Below, one piece after another: positions 47,180-55,585 of a stretch of DNA of 64,000 nt; position 1 is the stretch's first letter, and each line of letters begins with the position of its first letter. This DNA is from JBCCXL01 sp039191605. GTDB taxonomy: Bacteria; Acidobacteriota; Thermoanaerobaculia; Multivoradales; JAHZIX01. Where the stretch lies: contig JBCCXL010000019.1 in NCBI GenBank assembly GCA_039191605.1, positions 78,131 through 142,130 of the forward strand. The letters are read 5' to 3'. A model generated the notes under the pieces. That model saw only the letters and a program-made list of their open reading frames with translations, made no database searches and was not told the DNA's origin. The position numbers and the translations under genes were made by a program.

Positions 47180-48412
47180 TTAGGCTCCGTCCTTGAGAGC
47201 TTCGTTGAGGTTCTGCTGGGTGAATTGATAGGCCGGCGCCAGGCCGAAGAGAATGCCGCTCACCAGGCTCACTCCGGCGGCGAAGAAGAGCACGAAGGAG
47301 TCGAGGCGAATCTCGTTGACCCGAGGCAGCTGGCTCTGCACCATCGGCAGCAGGGATTCCAGCGCGAACCAGGCGAGGATCAGGCCGAAGGTGCCTCCGA
47401 CCAGCCCCAGCAGCATGCTCTCGGTGAGGAATTGGCGCAGCAGCCGAATCGGACCGGCGCCCACCGCCATGCGGATGGCGGTCTCCGCCCGCCGAGTGCT
47501 GGACTTCGCCAGCATTAGGTTAGCGACGTTGGAGCAGGCGATGAGCAGCACCAGGCCGACGGCGCCCCAGAGCACCAGCAGCGCCGGGCGAACGTCGCCG
47601 ACGATCTTGTTCTCCAGGGGAGTCAGCCAGACGCCACGCCCCTCGGAGGTCGCCGGATAGCGGCCCTCGAAGGCCCGGGCGAGGCTATCCATGCCGTCTT
47701 GGGCGCCCTGTAGCGAGGTATCCGCCTTGATCCGCGCCACCACGCTGAGGAAGTTGAAGTTGCGGGGCGCCACGGTGGCCGGAATGGCCCCGGGGTTCCA
47801 CACTTCGGTGCCGTCGGGGAAGTCGAAGCCCGGCGGCGCGATGCCGATGATCTCGGCCTGATTGCCGTCTACCTTGAAGGTCTTGCCGATGGCGTCGTGG
47901 GAGCCGCCGAACCAGCGCTGCCACAGGCCGTAGCTGATCACCGCGACGCCGTTGCGGCCGGGCTGATCCTCTTCCATGGTGAAGCCTCGGCCGTAGAGGG
48001 GTTGAACGCCCATAACGTCGAAGAACTCCCCAGAAACCGAGGTCGCCACCAGTCGCTCAGGCTCCGCGACTCCGGTGGTGGTGGACTGGAAGGGGAAGTA
48101 ATAGGACATCCCGGAGAACACCTTGTTCTCGTCGCGCCAGTCGTAGAAGTTCGGTGCCGAGACCGGCAGCAGACCGGGAGCATCCCGGCCCGCGATCACC
48201 AGGTTGCCTTCTTCCATCAGGCGTTCGGACACCGTCACCAGCTGATGGGGCTGGTCATAGGGTAGAGGCTGAATCAGCACTCCCTTGACGATGGAGAAGA
48301 TCGCCGTATTGGCGCCGATACCGAGAGCCAGGCTGAGCACCGCTATGGCGGTGAAGCCCGGCGAACGCAACAGCATTCGCGTGCTGTATTTCAGATCTTG
48401 GGTCCAGGACAT
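47180..48412 (-). CDS. ADOP-type ABC permease, N-terminal half
   Basis: A 410-aa protein; the start at 48412 (MSWTQDLKYSTRMLLRSPGF) follows an AGGAGG site by 8 bp. It has a first helix (AIAVLSLALGIGANTAIFSIV), the MacB_PCD domain and three C-terminal helices, ending FGLAPAYQFTQQNLNEALKDGA just before the stop. In intact ADOP proteins that ALKDG segment continues straight into the second half. The split is therefore a recent frameshift or a true two-gene form with coupled translation. These permeases are a hallmark of Acidobacteriota. Confidence 0.88.
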   Translation of the reverse strand: MSWTQDLKYSTRMLLRSPGFTAIAVLSLALGIGANTAIFSIVKGVLIQPLPYDQPHQLVTVSERLMEEGNLVIAGRDAPGLLPVSAPNFYDWRDENKVFSGMSYYFPFQSTTTGVAEPERLVATSVSGEFFDVMGVQPLYGRGFTMEEDQPGRNGVAVISYGLWQRWFGGSHDAIGKTFKVDGNQAEIIGIAPPGFDFPDGTEVWNPGAIPATVAPRNFNFLSVVARIKADTSLQGAQDGMDSLARAFEGRYPATSEGRGVWLTPLENKIVGDVRPALLVLWGAVGLVLLIACSNVANLMLAKSSTRRAETAIRMAVGAGPIRLLRQFLTESMLLGLVGGTFGLILAWFALESLLPMVQSQLPRVNEIRLDSFVLFFAAGVSLVSGILFGLAPAYQFTQQNLNEALKDGA

Positions 48413-48467
48413 AGTGGAGTCCTCCCTCCTCGTCCTCTCCCCGCGAGGCAACGCCTCGGGGGCTTCG

Positions 48468-50924
48468 TCATTCCTCGTGGGACTCCGCCGCCGCCACCTG
48501 TTGGTGCTGGGACGGAGCGTGATGATGATGGTGCTCGTCGTGGGCCCCCGGCGCGTCGCCGCGGGGGAAGGTATAGCGGGGCAGGTCTTCCGGCAGGGCG
48601 ATGCCGATGCCCTGATGGATGCGGTAGGCCCCGCCGGGCTCAGCGCCCGTGAAGATCTCTGCGCTGCCGCCACCGGACCAGGTCACGGTGATGGACTCCA
48701 CCGACTCCGCATCTCCGAGGCCGATGTTCTGGCGTAGCGGTGAGGCGCCGAAGGTACCGCCGGAACCCACCGTGGCGTAGATCGAGCGACTGGAGCCATT
48801 CGGGCGCTTGACCTGGACCTCGATTCGGCTACCGATGGCGGAACGCGGCGCGCTGGTGCCCTGCAGGAACAGGGTGATGGTGGAATTCTCGATGCCCGGG
48901 TTCTCGAACAGGGCGTTCTGGTAGACGTCGCCGGAGTAGGCGCCGCCGAGGACGGCGTAGACGTCCTGGTCGCCGTCGTTATCGAAGTCCGCAAAGGCGA
49001 TGCCGTGGCCCTTCTGCAGGTGCCCGAAGCCACCGGCGGTGGTGATGTCCCGGAACACTCCGCGGTCGTTGCGGAACATGCGGTTCGGCACCAGGGTGGA
49101 GAGGGCCGGCTCGCCGGTGCCGAAGTAGGCATCCATGTAGCCGTCGCCGTCGAGGTCTCCGAAGTTCGCCGCCATCGCCAGCAGCGGGCGGGCGAGGCCG
49201 CTGAGCACGGTGGCGTCCTCGAAGCGGCCGTTACCGAGATTGCGGTAGAGACGGGGCTGTTCCCCCTTCTGGGGCAGGCCGAGGTAATCCGCGGCGATGG
49301 TCGGCAGGCTGTTGGCGACGAAGCCGAGGAAGGGGGCTACCAGCAGATCTTCGAAGCCGTCGTTGTCGTAATCGAAGAACCAGGTGGCGAAGCTCATCTT
49401 CGGCTCGGCGACGCCGGCGGAAGCGGTGATGTCCTCAAAGCGGGGAATGCCGTCTTCCCCGGGACCGAGATTGCGGTACATCACGTTCGGCATGCCGAAG
49501 CGGGAGAGGTAGAGATCCGGCAGGCCATCGTTGTCGATGTCGCCGAAAGTCGCTCCCTTGACGAAGCCCGGAGCGGCCACCCCGGCGGGGCCGGCGGCCT
49601 CGGTGAAGGTACCGTCACCGTTGTTGAGGTAGAGCTCGCAGAGGTGGAAAGTCGGCGCGTCTGGCGGTCCGAAGCTCTCGTTGCCGATGAAGAGGTCGAG
49701 GTCGCCGTCGGCATCTACGTCCGCCCAGTCGGCGGTCTGAGTGGGGTGCTCCGAGTCCAGCCCGGCGGCGGCGGTGACGTCCTCGAAGGTGCCGTCGCCG
49801 CGGTTGCGCAGCAGGGAGTTCGGCACGTTGCCCTGCTCGAAGATCCCCAGCCACGCTCCCCGCAGCACCATGGCGTCGGTGTGGCCATCGTTGTCGAAGT
49901 CCGTCTGGATCAGGTTCAGGCCACCGATGAGCCCTTCCAGGCCCGCGGCCTCGGTGCGCTCTTCAAAGGTGCCGTCCCCCTTCGCCTGGAAATAGCGCAG
50001 CGGGTCCGAGGGGCCCCAGGAGGAGACCATCACGTCCAGCAGGCCGTCGCCGTTGAAGTCCTCGGCGATGGAGCCACCGGCCAGGCCGATGGCCGCCACG
50101 CCGGCGGCGGGGGCGACGTCGGTGAAGCGGGGGAACTTCTCGTCGGATTCGAAATGGCTCGGCTGAATGCGCCACTTCGCCGGCACCCCGTGGGGGTAGG
50201 AACCGAGGGTCATGTGGGCGATGTTCAGCAGCCAGGCGAGCTCGAGATTCCGCTGGTCGAAGGTCAGCAGCTGCTGGAGCTCCTGGGCCGCGGCCTTGGA
50301 TCCGCGCTGCACCTTGTGGATTCCGGCACCGCTGATGGGCAGCAGGCAGCTCTCCGCGGTATGGCCCTGAATGCAGTTGTCCTGCTCTCCCTGGCGTAGA
50401 TAGGCCACCGCCAGGCTGCGCTGGATCTTGGGCTTCGCGTGGCTGGCGTCGAGGGCGTCCTCGCTGGAGCGCGCCGCCTCTAGAACTTCCTGCAGCACCT
50501 CGATGGCCCGCTGCGTATGGCCGGCGTTGAGCAGCTCCTCGCCCCACAGGCGACCGAGCTTGAGCTTCTCGTCGGGATCCTCTTCCTCCTTGTAGCGCTT
50601 CTCGTAGAGGTCCGCCCGGGGGCCGTTGAGAATCACGTTGGTCGAAGGATCGAAGGTCTCGACGATGGACGCTAGGCGGCTCGCCATGGCCCGAGTCGAC
50701 GGAGCCGGCGTCTCGTGGACCGGCATCGCGGCCTCAGCGCCGGGGCCGTGGCAGGACATCGGCTCGGCGCCCTCCTCCACCGCATCGGCGGCGGAGGGCA
50801 TCCCCGGCGCCGCCGCCAGCAGCATAACCAGCGCCGCCACCGCGGAGCGCCGTGCTCCCCGCCGACGGAGGACGAGACCGAGGCGACGGCCGAACGAAGA
50901 CGAGGGATGGGCTCCGCTGAGCAT
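48468..50924 (-). CDS. CRTAC1-type FG-GAP/ASPIC-UnbV protein with His-rich tail
   Basis: An 818-aa secreted protein. The start at 50924 follows AGGAGG by 7 bp; the ATG at 50981, which shares one base with the upstream stop, would add 19 residues. A signal region (about 25-50) is followed by a helical region with Cys residues (about 50-270). FG-GAP propeller blades follow (DFNGDGLLDVMV, DFDNDGHTDAMV, DVDADGDLDLFIGNE and more, 270-690) and an ASPIC/UnbV domain (about 690-790). The C-terminus carries the His-rich HDEHHHHHAPSQH, which may bind metal. Confidence 0.88.
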   Translation of the reverse strand: MLSGAHPSSSFGRRLGLVLRRRGARRSAVAALVMLLAAAPGMPSAADAVEEGAEPMSCHGPGAEAAMPVHETPAPSTRAMASRLASIVETFDPSTNVILNGPRADLYEKRYKEEEDPDEKLKLGRLWGEELLNAGHTQRAIEVLQEVLEAARSSEDALDASHAKPKIQRSLAVAYLRQGEQDNCIQGHTAESCLLPISGAGIHKVQRGSKAAAQELQQLLTFDQRNLELAWLLNIAHMTLGSYPHGVPAKWRIQPSHFESDEKFPRFTDVAPAAGVAAIGLAGGSIAEDFNGDGLLDVMVSSWGPSDPLRYFQAKGDGTFEERTEAAGLEGLIGGLNLIQTDFDNDGHTDAMVLRGAWLGIFEQGNVPNSLLRNRGDGTFEDVTAAAGLDSEHPTQTADWADVDADGDLDLFIGNESFGPPDAPTFHLCELYLNNGDGTFTEAAGPAGVAAPGFVKGATFGDIDNDGLPDLYLSRFGMPNVMYRNLGPGEDGIPRFEDITASAGVAEPKMSFATWFFDYDNDGFEDLLVAPFLGFVANSLPTIAADYLGLPQKGEQPRLYRNLGNGRFEDATVLSGLARPLLAMAANFGDLDGDGYMDAYFGTGEPALSTLVPNRMFRNDRGVFRDITTAGGFGHLQKGHGIAFADFDNDGDQDVYAVLGGAYSGDVYQNALFENPGIENSTITLFLQGTSAPRSAIGSRIEVQVKRPNGSSRSIYATVGSGGTFGASPLRQNIGLGDAESVESITVTWSGGGSAEIFTGAEPGGAYRIHQGIGIALPEDLPRYTFPRGDAPGAHDEHHHHHAPSQHQQVAAAESHEE

Positions 50925-50980
50925 GGGGGATCCTCCTGAAGGCGTCGAGGGGTCAGAATTCACGGGGTTGGCTCGGCTCA

Positions 50981-52960
50981 TCACTTCGCCTCCGGAGACA
51001 GGGCGGGGGCCGGTTCCTCGAAGACCCAATGGGTGAAGGCGGGCAGATTCTCGATTCGCTGTTCGGTGCCGTTGGGCCAGCGCAGAGTCAGCGACTCCAC
51101 CGTCTCGGCGCCGCCGAGGCCGACGTGGAGCACCCGGGAGCTCTGGCCAGAGAAGCCGTTGCCGCCGTCCACCTCTCGAATCTGCACCAGGCCGCCGGCC
51201 TCCACCGTCAGCCGAGTGCCGATGGCGTCGCGGTTGCCGTAGCGCCCCCGCAGCTCCACCTGAATCCACGAGCGGGGGCTGCCGGCATCGTTGCGGTAGA
51301 GGTGGGCCGGCTGGTTGACGTTGGAGACGTACATGTCCAGATCACCGTCGAGGTCGATATCCCCCAGGGCGATGCCGCGACCGTCGGTGACGTCCGCCAC
51401 CCCGGCGCTCTCGGCGCTCTCCTCGAAGTCACCGCTGTTGTTGACGAAGAGCCGGCTGGCCTCGTAGCCCGAGAGGGAGAGGCCGCGCATGTCCGGCCAC
51501 CCTCGGATATCCGAGACGTCCCCCTTGTTGAGCTGCCCGGCGCCCTTGAACAGGTCCACCTCACCGTCGGAGACGTAGCCGTTGACGGTGAAGATGTCCT
51601 GATCACCGTCGTGGTCGAAATCCAGGAATTTCGCTCCCCAACCCCAGCCGCCGTCGGCGGAGTTGGTGAAGCGGGCCATGTTGGTGAACACCATGTCGCC
51701 GAGGTTCTGCCACAGCATGTTGCCCTGGGGCATCATCTTGTTGGTGATGTTGGCGACGTAGACGTCGAGATTGCCGTCGTTGTCGAAGTCGCCGATGTCT
51801 ACGTTCATGCCGGCGTCGGTGTCGTCGCCGCCGATGGCTTCCTCACTGATATCCGTGAAGCGGCCGCCGTCGTTGCGATACACCCGGTCGTAGCCGAAGT
51901 CGTTGGCGAGGTAGAGATCCTGGTCGCCGTCGTTGTCGAGGTCGCCGGCCCCCAGCGCCAGCCCCCAGCCCTCGTCGTCCAGCCCCTGTTCCTCTGCTTC
52001 TTCCTGGAATCGGCCGTCGCCGAGATTGCGGTAGAGGTGGTTCGCTCCGCCGTTTCGGGCGGTCTGGAAGTTGGTCTGCAGAATCTTCGGACCGGGGATA
52101 TTCCATAGATCCACCGGCGCGAAGTAATTGCCCACCATCAGGTCCAGGAGGCCGTCGCCGTCGTAGTCCAGGGCCACCACGCCGGCGGAGTTGGCGATCT
52201 CGTCGAGACCGGAGCCCTCGGTCACTTCCTTGAAGTGGCCGCCCTCGTTGAACAGCAGCCGGTTGCGGCCGTATTGGGCAACGAAGAGATCCTGGTCGCC
52301 GTCGTTGTCGAAGTCCGCGAAGATCGCGTCCATCGACGCCGACCCGTGCTCGTTGAGGTCCCCGGCGCCGCTCTCGGCGGCAACGTTGACGAAGCGAACC
52401 TGCCCGTCCGCGCCGGGACCGTCGTTGCGCAGCAGGCCATTGAGCTGCCCCGGAGCGCCGGTGAGGGCGTAGAAATCGACGTCCCCGTCGCCGTCGTAAT
52501 CCGCCGCGGCGACCCCGGCGTTGATGGAGGTCATCCAGGTCATGATGTGCGCCAGCTTGGGATCCAGCTCCGCGCGACGGTGGGTGAAGTCGGCCCCGGC
52601 GTCGGCGGCGATGTCCACGAAGCCGGCGCTCGCCCCGGCGGCGGCACCAGCGGCCCGCGCCGCGGCTTCCGCCGCGCTGAGGGAGGGCTCCGGCGAGGCG
52701 GTAGCGGTGGCCTCCGGCGCTGGAGTCGGGCTCGCCGAGGCGATCCTCACCGGCTCCTCGTCCCCTGCAGAAGCGGCGACTTGCCCTTCGGCTGCCACCG
52801 CCAAGAGCACCAGCAGCACCAGAGCTTCACCGACGAAGAGCCACCAGCGGGTGCGCTCACGCTTCAACCCACTGTGGGATTCGCGATGCTGCCGGGGGAC
52901 ATCAAGATTCCAAAAGGAGGAGGAGCGAGCAGGGAACACCGTCGTGGTCATCATCATCAC
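50981..52960 (-). CDS. CRTAC1-type FG-GAP/ASPIC-UnbV protein
   Basis: A 659-aa protein with a basic N-terminus and one signal/anchor helix (about 41-62, WWLFVGEALVLLVLLAVAA). A Pro/Ala-rich linker leads to an FG-GAP propeller (about 110-565: AADYDGDGDVDFYALTG, DFDNDGDQDLFVAQYG, DFDHDGDQDIFTVNG). The ASPIC/UnbV domain closes the protein (about 570-645, with GGNGFSGQSSRVLHVGLGG). Its stop overlaps the first possible start of the next CRTAC1 gene by one base. Several ATGs and a GTG cluster at the start, so the exact start is uncertain. Confidence 0.9.
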   Translation of the reverse strand: MMMMTTTVFPARSSSFWNLDVPRQHRESHSGLKRERTRWWLFVGEALVLLVLLAVAAEGQVAASAGDEEPVRIASASPTPAPEATATASPEPSLSAAEAAARAAGAAAGASAGFVDIAADAGADFTHRRAELDPKLAHIMTWMTSINAGVAAADYDGDGDVDFYALTGAPGQLNGLLRNDGPGADGQVRFVNVAAESGAGDLNEHGSASMDAIFADFDNDGDQDLFVAQYGRNRLLFNEGGHFKEVTEGSGLDEIANSAGVVALDYDGDGLLDLMVGNYFAPVDLWNIPGPKILQTNFQTARNGGANHLYRNLGDGRFQEEAEEQGLDDEGWGLALGAGDLDNDGDQDLYLANDFGYDRVYRNDGGRFTDISEEAIGGDDTDAGMNVDIGDFDNDGNLDVYVANITNKMMPQGNMLWQNLGDMVFTNMARFTNSADGGWGWGAKFLDFDHDGDQDIFTVNGYVSDGEVDLFKGAGQLNKGDVSDIRGWPDMRGLSLSGYEASRLFVNNSGDFEESAESAGVADVTDGRGIALGDIDLDGDLDMYVSNVNQPAHLYRNDAGSPRSWIQVELRGRYGNRDAIGTRLTVEAGGLVQIREVDGGNGFSGQSSRVLHVGLGGAETVESLTLRWPNGTEQRIENLPAFTHWVFEEPAPALSPEAK

Positions 52961-53049
52961 CTGAAAAGCTGAAAGGAAAAGGGGCGTTTCCGGTCGGTGG
53001 AGAGTCGGGAGTCGTCGGCGGCTGAAAGCAGCTCAGGGGTGGACGGGCT

Positions 53050-53574
53050 TCAGCGCGATGCCGCAGCTCGGGGGCCTTCGCTGCCGGCCCGTCGAGGAGC
53101 CGGTAGCGGGCTCACCGGCGCCGCCAGGGCGAGGGCCCCACCCGCTGAGGCAGAGAGCTGCCGCGCCGCGATGAGCTCCACCTCCACCGCCGGGCCGCCG
53201 GGCCTCAGCTGCGGTCGATCGCTCTCCGTCGCCCAGAAGTTGTAGAGCTCCAGGGTCGCCTCCTGCCCCGCCGCCAGCGGCTGGAAGAAGATGCGGTTGC
53301 TATAGGCCGGCAGCTCGACACCGTCCACCGTCACCCGGAAAGCGAAGGCGGAAACCGCCTGCTCCCCGTCGTTGGCGAGGGTCACCTGCAGGGCGCAGAG
53401 AGTGTCTTCCTGGGGCTCTTCGGGCGTGACGGAAACCTGCGTCAATCGCAGCGAAGAGCCGGCGACCTCGTCCGGATGAGCGCTGGCGGGCCACAGGATC
53501 ACCAGGGTGGTGAGCATCAGGGCGGTGAAGAAGAGCATCAGCTGGATGGATTGGGGATCTCTACGCGGCGTCAT
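53050..53574 (-). CDS. Small exported protein with CARDB-like domain
   Basis: A 174-aa protein with a CAGGAG site 6 bp before the ATG. A signal/anchor helix (about 10-32) is followed by an Ig-like domain (about 42-140) resembling CARDB/DUF11-type adhesion modules (VSVTPEEPQEDTLCALQVTLANDGEQAV in two blocks). The tail is Ala/Arg/Pro-rich. It lies 89 bp upstream of the tandem CRTAC1 genes on the same strand and is likely the first gene of that unit. Function is unknown. Confidence 0.6.
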   Translation of the reverse strand: MTPRRDPQSIQLMLFFTALMLTTLVILWPASAHPDEVAGSSLRLTQVSVTPEEPQEDTLCALQVTLANDGEQAVSAFAFRVTVDGVELPAYSNRIFFQPLAAGQEATLELYNFWATESDRPQLRPGGPAVEVELIAARQLSASAGGALALAAPVSPLPAPRRAGSEGPRAAASR

Positions 53575-53730
53575 GATGGGCTCCTGAGAGGATCGACGGA
53601 AAGAGCAGTGACAGCAGAATCAGAGTAGGGCAGCGCGGTGAGAGGCTGAAATCTCGCCCAGGTTTCTAAAAACCACTGGAGAGCTCCCATAGCGGGCCCC
53701 AGGGGGCCACCGAGGGCCACCAGAGGCCTG

Positions 53731-54528
53731 TCAGGCTGGCTGCAGCATCGAGTGTTCAGGAATGTCATAGAAGTACACCCGCGCCTCGTGCCCCTTGTAC
53801 AGCGGCTCGATGCGGATGAAGCGGGGCCCGAAGCTCTCCCAGTAGGCGATGGCCCGGGCGTTGTCCACCGGGATATGGCCCAGCTTCACGCAGGGCACTC
53901 CCATGGGGCGGTACTCGTCCATCAAGTAGTGAAAGATCTGGGTCGCCAAGCCGAGGCGATGAAAATCGCCGTGGGTGTTCATCACCACCAACTCGGCCTT
54001 GGGATCCTCCGTCGGGGACTGCGGGATATAGCGCAACGCCCCCCACACCGTCTCCAGGTTGCGCCAGCGCAGCGCGTAGGGAGCCGCAGCCCAGCACGCC
54101 TTCAGTCCTCGACGCAGCAGAAAGTCGGTGAAGAACGGACGACTGGAGATCAAACCCGTGCCGTTGGCGGCAACCCGGCCATCGGGCGCTTCCACCACCA
54201 CGCTCAGCCCCCATTGCGAGGTCACGAAATGCTCGTGGAGATGATGATTGAAGCGCTCGCCGAGATCTCCCAGGCGTCCCCCTCCAGCATGGGCCTGCTT
54301 CATCATCAGGTCGACGATTTCCGGCACGTCCGAGAGCCGAGCTCTCCGCAGGCGGAAGCCTTCCGGCAGCGGCCCAGGAAGCTTCACCGCCGGATCGTTG
54401 AGCGTGATGCTGGCGCGAACGGCGCGAGGCTTGATATCGGGCCGAGGCGAGACGGAGCGACGGGGACGCGGGGTGCTCGGGGTTTCCCGAATAGGGGCGG
54501 TGGACGACTTCGACGTGGATGCGCTCAT
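53731..54528 (-). CDS. GNAT-family acetyltransferase-like protein, copy 2
   Basis: A 265-aa protein; the start at 54528 follows a GGAGG site by 6 bp. A Ser/Thr/Arg-rich N-terminus (1-45) precedes a GNAT-like fold: VPEIVDLMMKQAHAGGGRLGDL, VVVEAPDGRVAANGTGL, VVMNTHGDFHRLGLATQIFHYLMDE (the acetyl-CoA loop, with HRLGLATQ for RxxGxG/A) and DNARAIAYWESFGP. It is a close paralogue of the next gene upstream, and the two are probably co-transcribed. The acceptor substrate is unknown. Confidence 0.78.
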   Translation of the reverse strand: MSASTSKSSTAPIRETPSTPRPRRSVSPRPDIKPRAVRASITLNDPAVKLPGPLPEGFRLRRARLSDVPEIVDLMMKQAHAGGGRLGDLGERFNHHLHEHFVTSQWGLSVVVEAPDGRVAANGTGLISSRPFFTDFLLRRGLKACWAAAPYALRWRNLETVWGALRYIPQSPTEDPKAELVVMNTHGDFHRLGLATQIFHYLMDEYRPMGVPCVKLGHIPVDNARAIAYWESFGPRFIRIEPLYKGHEARVYFYDIPEHSMLQPA

Positions 54529-54685
54529 TGAAACCTCCAAGGCGAAGGCTCGAGCCCCCGCTACGAAGTAAATTGCCAACCACCGGAATCCCAACAACCA
54601 GAAGCCCAAGAGTCAGACACTCAGCGACTGGAATCACAGGACCAGGTATCAGCGTGAAAAAACAGTCCAACTCCCCCCGGAGGGC

Positions 54686-55525
54686 TCAGTCGTCGCCAGC
54701 TTCCTCTGCGTCCGCGAGGGCATGCATCTCCTCCACCAGCGTGCGCTCCGGCAAATCGTAGAAGTACACCCGGGTGAGGTGACCGCTGTAGATCGGCTCG
54801 GTACGGACGAAATAAGAGCCGAAACTCTCCCAGTAGGCGATGGCCCGGGTGTTGTCCACCGGAATGTGCCCCAACTTGATGCAGTCGTAGCCTTGCAGCT
54901 TGTATTGCTCCACCATGAAGCTGAAGAGGTGAGTGCCCAGCCCGAGGCGGTGGAAATCGCCGTGGGTGTTCATGCCGGTGCATTCCGCCGGCGGATCGTT
55001 GTTGGGGGAGCGGGGGATGTATCGCAGCGCCGCCCACACGGTGTCGGCGTTGCGCAGGAGGTTCTTCGGATTCAGCGCGTAGGGCAGAATCGCCCAGGCT
55101 GCGATGAAGCTCCTCTTGAGCAGGAAATCGCGAAAGAAGGGCCGGCTCACCAGCCCGGTGCCCATCGCCGCGATACGCCCGTCGGGAGCCTCCATCACCA
55201 CGATGAGGCCGTGGGGAGATTCGACGAAGTGCTGGTACATCAGGCGGTTGAAGTTCCTGCCAAGATCGCCCAGCCGGCCGCCGTTGGCGTGGGCCTGCTG
55301 CATCATCAAATCGACGATCTCCGGCACGTCCTTCACCTCTGCCACTCGCGGGATATAGCCCTCCGGCAGCGGACGAGGGCGGCGGCGCTTGGGCTTGGCG
55401 GGGGCCTCCGCCGGATCGTTACGGACCGCGCTGGCGCGGCTGACGGCGGGGTCGAGGCCGACCTTGGGCTTGGCGGAGGCCGACGCGCCGGGGGAGCTCG
55501 AAGGGGCTCGGGAGTTAGATTCCAT
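54686..55525 (-). CDS. GNAT-family acetyltransferase-like protein, copy 1
   Basis: A 279-aa protein with an AGGAGA site before the ATG. It shares with its neighbour the blocks VPEIVDLMMQQAHANGGRLG, MNTHGDFHRLGLGTHLF and KLGHIPVDNTRAIAYWESFG, so the pair arose by tandem duplication. The low-complexity N-terminus differs. The GNAT assignment rests on the RLGLGT acetyl-CoA loop and the DNTRAIAYWESFG segment near the end, typical of family C-termini. It lies between the epimerase and copy 2, all on the minus strand. Confidence 0.78.
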   Translation of the reverse strand: MESNSRAPSSSPGASASAKPKVGLDPAVSRASAVRNDPAEAPAKPKRRRPRPLPEGYIPRVAEVKDVPEIVDLMMQQAHANGGRLGDLGRNFNRLMYQHFVESPHGLIVVMEAPDGRIAAMGTGLVSRPFFRDFLLKRSFIAAWAILPYALNPKNLLRNADTVWAALRYIPRSPNNDPPAECTGMNTHGDFHRLGLGTHLFSFMVEQYKLQGYDCIKLGHIPVDNTRAIAYWESFGSYFVRTEPIYSGHLTRVYFYDLPERTLVEEMHALADAEEAGDD

Positions 55526-55585
55526 GGGAGTGTTCTCCTAGTTCAGACAGGCCTTCGGCGGGCGGCGAAGGAGAAGCGGAGCGAC

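Noticed and set aside
49005..50399. Plus-strand open frame (464 codons) opposite the CRTAC1 gene
   Set aside because: It is the antisense shadow of FG-GAP repeats, Val/Glu/Gly-rich without motifs. The same applies to the 512-codon frame at 60858-62396 and the 593-codon frame at 58901-60682.
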